This document shows positions 60,828 through 64,000 of a stretch of DNA of 64,000 nt, one piece after another. Under the pieces are notes generated by a model. It searched no databases, was not told the origin of the DNA, and worked only from the letters and a program-made list of their open reading frames with translations. Position 1 is the first letter of the stretch; each line of letters starts with the position of its first letter. Made by a program: the position numbers and the translations under genes. Source of the stretch: UBA7446 sp965656545 (GTDB lineage: Bacteria > Bacteroidota > Bacteroidia > Flavobacteriales > Flavobacteriaceae); the NCBI GenBank assembly GCA_965656545.1, contig CBFHKZ010000001.1:1-64000 (forward strand). The letters run 5' to 3'.

Positions 60828-62063
60828 ATGGAAAATCTCGCCCTTATAGAGTCGTTTTCGGAGTTTAAAGACGAAAAGTTTATCGACCGAGTAACTTTAA
60901 TGTCAATCCTAGAAGAAGTGTTTCGCAATACCTTGAAAAAGAAATACGGAACAGATGATAATTTTGATATTATTATCAACCCAGACAAAGGGGATTTGGA
61001 AATATGGCGTAACCGCATTGTTGTGGAAAACGGCGAAGTAGAAGATCCCAATGAGGAAATTGAACTTTCAGAAGCACAAAAAATTGAACCCGATTTTGAA
61101 GTGGGTGAAGATGTTTCGGAAGAAGTAAAACTAGCCGACCTAGGCAGACGTTCTGTTTTGGCACTACGTCAAAACTTGGTGGCACGTATTCACGAACACG
61201 ACAACACCATCATCTACAAGCAATTCATTGACCTTGTTGGTGAAATCTACACAGCGGAGGTACACCACATACGCAACCGCGTAGTGATCCTGCTTGACGA
61301 CGAAGGAAACGAAATCATTCTGCCTAAAGACCGACAAATCCCATCTGATTTTTACAGAAAAGGAGACAACGTTCGCGGGATTATTGAAAGTGTAGAACTT
61401 AAAGGAACCAAGCCAAGTATTATCATGTCGCGTACTGCGCCAAGATTCTTGGAAAAATTATTCGAACAAGAGATTCCTGAGGTATTTGATGGCTTGATTA
61501 CCATCAAAAAGGCCGTTCGTGTACCTGGAGAAAAAGCCAAAGTAGCTGTTGACTCCTATGACGACCGCATCGATCCAGTTGGGGCTTGTGTGGGAATGAA
61601 AGGTTCTCGTATCCACGGCATCGTACGTGAATTGGGGAATGAAAATATTGATGTAATAAACTACACCAACAACACCCAACTTCTGATTACAAGATCTCTA
61701 AGCCCAGCCAAAGTCACTTCGGTCAAAATAGACGAAGAGACCAAGCGAGTTGAGGTGATGATGGATCCAAGTGAAGTGTCCAAAGCCATCGGACGTGGAG
61801 GATTTAATATCCGCCTTGCCGGGCAACTAACGGGCTATGAAATTGACGTGTACCGCGAGGGCATGGAAGAAGACGTTGAGTTAACTGAGTTTTCTGATGA
61901 AATTGAAGCTTGGATTATAGCGGAATTCAAAAAGGCAGGATTAGATACCGCCAAAAGTGTATTAGAAGAGGACATCGAAGATTTGATAAAACGTACCGAT
62001 TTGGAAGAAGAAACCATTTCAGATGTGCGAAAAATATTAAGCGCAGAATTCTCTAACGAATAA
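60828..62063 (+). CDS. nusA: Transcription termination/antitermination factor NusA
   Basis: 411 residues from ATG 60828 (MENLALIESFSEFKDEK). N-terminal RNAP-binding domain (to about 125), S1 domain (about 130-200) and two KH domains (GACVGMKGSRIHGIVRELGNE and AIGRGGFNIRLAGQLTG). It has no acidic repeats at the C-terminus, the short form typical outside Gammaproteobacteria. The frame is open from 60765 inside rimP; the ATG one base after the rimP stop is used. Confidence 0.95.
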   Translation: MENLALIESFSEFKDEKFIDRVTLMSILEEVFRNTLKKKYGTDDNFDIIINPDKGDLEIWRNRIVVENGEVEDPNEEIELSEAQKIEPDFEVGEDVSEEVKLADLGRRSVLALRQNLVARIHEHDNTIIYKQFIDLVGEIYTAEVHHIRNRVVILLDDEGNEIILPKDRQIPSDFYRKGDNVRGIIESVELKGTKPSIIMSRTAPRFLEKLFEQEIPEVFDGLITIKKAVRVPGEKAKVAVDSYDDRIDPVGACVGMKGSRIHGIVRELGNENIDVINYTNNTQLLITRSLSPAKVTSVKIDEETKRVEVMMDPSEVSKAIGRGGFNIRLAGQLTGYEIDVYREGMEEDVELTEFSDEIEAWIIAEFKKAGLDTAKSVLEEDIEDLIKRTDLEEETISDVRKILSAEFSNE

Positions 62064-62106
62064 CCAAACCAAGCAATTTTTTATTTTTGATTGCGCAAAA
62101 GATTAT

Positions 62107-64000
62107 ATGGCAGATTTAAAAACAATTCGAATTAACAAAGTACTCCGCGAGCTAAACATTTCGTTGGACCGTGCAGTGGACCACCTATCCGAAAAAGGAT
62201 TTTCAGTGGAAGCGCGCCCAACAGCCAAAATTTCGCAGCAGGAGTATGAACTTCTTTTAGATGCATTCCAGACGGATCGCTCCAAAAAAGAAGCTTCTCA
62301 CGAAGTATTCGAAGAGAAACGCAAAGAAAAAGAAGCCATTCGCGAACAGGCACAAAAAGAAGAAGCGCCTACACCTCAGCTTTCTAAGCCAACAAACGTA
62401 GTCAAGGCACAAGCAAATTTGAGCGGCTTAAAACCCGTAGGTAAAATTGACTTAAACCCGAAGCCAAAGCCTGCTGCAGCTCCCAAAGCAGCAGCGCCAA
62501 AAGAAACAGCACCAGCACCAAAAGAAGCTGTTGTGCCCAAAGAGGACGCAGCATCTGCTAAAGCAGACAAACCTACCGAGGCAGGTAAACCTACCGTGGT
62601 AGACACCCCTGCTGAAGCAGATAAACCTACCGAGGCAGGTAAACCTGCAGAAAAAGCAGACATCCCTGCTGTTGAAGCTAAAAAGGAAGCGCCTGCAAGT
62701 GCAGCAACGCCTGTTAAAGCAGCAACGCCCGCAGAACCAACGGCTGAAAATTCCGGAAAGATTGAAACCCAATACAAAAAGTTAAGTGGTTTAAAATCGG
62801 CTGGTGAGAAAATCGACTTATCAAAATTTAAAAAACCTACACCAAAGAAGTCTGCTGATAGCGATAACAACAAGCGCCGCAGAAAACGTATTACTAAAGA
62901 CACAGGCCCTGGAAACCGCAAGCCCAACAATCAAGGAAATAGACAACAGCGCCCAGCGGTAACTAAGGAAGAGCCTACAGAGGAAGAAATTCAAAAACAA
63001 ATTCGCGAAACGCTCGAAAAGCTACAAGGAAAGACTTCCAAGTCAAAAGGTGCCAAGTACCGTCGTGAAAAGAGAGACTCCCACCGTCAAAAATCGGAGG
63101 AAGTAGAAGCATTACAAGAAGCGGAAAGCAAAATCCTTAAGGTTACAGAATTTGTAACTGTCGGAGAAGTGGCAACCATGATGGATATCAGTTCCACACA
63201 AATCATCTCCGCTTGTATGTCGCTAGGTATCATGGTTACCATGAACCAGCGCTTGGACGCAGAAACACTTTCGGTTGTTGCCGAAGAGTTTGGTTTTGAA
63301 GTGGAATTTGTAACGGCTGATATTGAAGAAGCCGTTGAAGTAGTCGAAGACAAACTAGAAGACCTAAAACACCGCGCGCCTATAGTTACGGTTATGGGAC
63401 ACGTTGATCACGGAAAAACATCTCTCTTAGATTATGTGCGAAATGCGAATGTAATTCAAGGAGAGTCTGGTGGTATCACGCAGCACATTGGTGCGTATAG
63501 CGTGAAAGTGAAAAACGGACAAACCATTACCTTTTTAGATACACCTGGTCACGAGGCCTTTACTGCCATGCGAGCACGTGGAACACAAGTAACTGACTTG
63601 GTTATTATTGTAGTGGCTGCCGATGACGATATTAAACCACAAACCAAAGAGGCCATAAGCCACGCACAAGCGGCTTCGGTGCCCATAGTGTTTGCCATTA
63701 ACAAAATGGACTTGCCAACGGCCAACCCTGACAAAATCAAGGAAAGCTTAGCCGGAATGAATTTATTGGTCGAAGATTGGGGTGGAAAAATTCAATCCCA
63801 AGACATCTCTGCCAAGACAGGCCAAGGCGTTGAAGAGCTTTTAGAAAAAGTATTGTTAGAAGCAGAGTTATTGGAGCTAAAAGCAAACCCAGACAAGGCT
63901 GCTCAAGGTTCTGTAGTTGAAGCATTTTTAGACAAGGGTAGAGGATATATCTCTACCATATTGGTACAATCTGGCACATTAAGTATTGGAGATTATATTT
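62107..64000 (+). CDS. infB: Translation initiation factor IF-2 (3' part off the right edge)
   Basis: Open from ATG 62107 to the window end (631 codons), incomplete. N-terminal IF2_N-like region (MADLKTIRINKVLRELNISLD), a long Pro/Ala/Lys-rich linker (about 70-330) and the G domain: GHVDHGKTSLLDYV (G1), DTPGHEAFTAMRARG (G3) and NKMDLP (G4), with domain 2 just beginning. In the linker, ADKPTEAGKP hexads are coded by the same 18-bp units as the rpsB tail, and the phrase LSGLK is used twice as a second repeat. Missing: the rest of domain 2, domain 3 and the fMet-tRNA-binding domain. Confidence 0.96.
   Translation, partial: MADLKTIRINKVLRELNISLDRAVDHLSEKGFSVEARPTAKISQQEYELLLDAFQTDRSKKEASHEVFEEKRKEKEAIREQAQKEEAPTPQLSKPTNVVKAQANLSGLKPVGKIDLNPKPKPAAAPKAAAPKETAPAPKEAVVPKEDAASAKADKPTEAGKPTVVDTPAEADKPTEAGKPAEKADIPAVEAKKEAPASAATPVKAATPAEPTAENSGKIETQYKKLSGLKSAGEKIDLSKFKKPTPKKSADSDNNKRRRKRITKDTGPGNRKPNNQGNRQQRPAVTKEEPTEEEIQKQIRETLEKLQGKTSKSKGAKYRREKRDSHRQKSEEVEALQEAESKILKVTEFVTVGEVATMMDISSTQIISACMSLGIMVTMNQRLDAETLSVVAEEFGFEVEFVTADIEEAVEVVEDKLEDLKHRAPIVTVMGHVDHGKTSLLDYVRNANVIQGESGGITQHIGAYSVKVKNGQTITFLDTPGHEAFTAMRARGTQVTDLVIIVVAADDDIKPQTKEAISHAQAASVPIVFAINKMDLPTANPDKIKESLAGMNLLVEDWGGKIQSQDISAKTGQGVEELLEKVLLEAELLELKANPDKAAQGSVVEAFLDKGRGYISTILVQSGTLSIGDYI
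62551..62670 (+). repeat. 18-bp hexad-coding repeat array in infB linker
   Basis: Units GCAGACAAACCTACCGAG, GCAGGTAAACCTACCGTG, GTAGACACCCCTGCTGAA, GCAGATAAACCTACCGAG and GCAGGTAAACCTGCAGAA in a row. By direct comparison 62551-62617 matches rpsB 50246-50180 (minus strand) at 59 of 67 positions. Confidence 0.8.

Noticed and set aside
62376..62930. Minus-strand ORF of 184 codons opposite infB
   Set aside because: Same effect: antisense of the infB linker repeats; no start context or family.

Overview
The window looks like the chromosome of a marine-type Flavobacteriaceae bacterium (Bacteroidota). Reasons: gene families typical of that group (DUF2480, DUF2723, DUF3078, DUF4270 proteins, eukaryote-like glycyl-tRNA synthetase, b558-type succinate dehydrogenase, single-domain starch synthase), promoters of the Bacteroidota type (TTTG, about 19 bases, TAnnTTTG), few Shine-Dalgarno sequences, and very tight gene packing. 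These family names are my reading of the translated sequences; no database search was run.

Layout. Bases 1-3.9 kb are an AT-rich accessory block: a partial unknown gene at the left edge, a TPR protein, two unknown genes and a tyrosine recombinase, ending against the 5' half of a broken tRNA-Ala(GGC). This is probably one end of an integrated element that continues off the left edge. From 4.1 kb on the sequence is core genome: HAD phosphatase, enoyl-CoA hydratase, QueD/PTPS, lpxH, hflX; then a minus-strand Suf iron-sulphur operon (sufA-like, sufB, a small lipoprotein, sufC, sufD, sufS, sufE, sufT-like, DUF2480) from 15.7 to 9.0 kb; thiL, an aminopeptidase P and a large sortilin-like protein; the sdhCAB operon, interrupted between sdhA and sdhB by a four-helix-bundle (IVP/S23) gene bracketed by 7-nt-periodic inverted repeats; an omega-amidase, an Ig-like lipoprotein, comF and glyS; two tandem paralogous beta-barrel genes; xth, an aldo/keto reductase, radA, a flippase-like membrane protein, panD and panC; a starch-synthase-domain protein with a DUF4270 lipoprotein carrying a calcium-binding-type insertion; rpoN, asnS, an RND exporter, frr and pyrH.

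From 46 to 52 kb come a carboxypeptidase-regulatory-domain protein, a previously untracked array of five microproteins (31-52 aa) plus a 134-aa membrane protein, then tsf, rpsB, rpsI and rplM. The rplM promoter is overlapped by one copy of a perfect 46-bp direct repeat; between the two copies sits a HigB/HigA-like toxin-antitoxin pair. polA, a cysteine-less thioredoxin, a 1173-aa DUF2723 membrane protein, tRNA-Gln and the rimP-nusA-infB operon (infB runs off the right edge) complete the window.

The most unusual signals are: (1) an 18-bp repeat cassette encoding ADKPAE/AGKPTE hexads, shared at DNA level by the S2 C-terminal tail and the IF2 linker; (2) the toxin-antitoxin insertion that duplicated 46 bp of the rplM promoter; (3) the IVP gene with heptameric inverted repeats inside sdhCAB; (4) the microprotein array; (5) repeated placement of the -7 box exactly 4-5 nt before start codons, predicting leaderless mRNAs; (6) four convergent gene pairs sharing a four-base stop-codon overlap.
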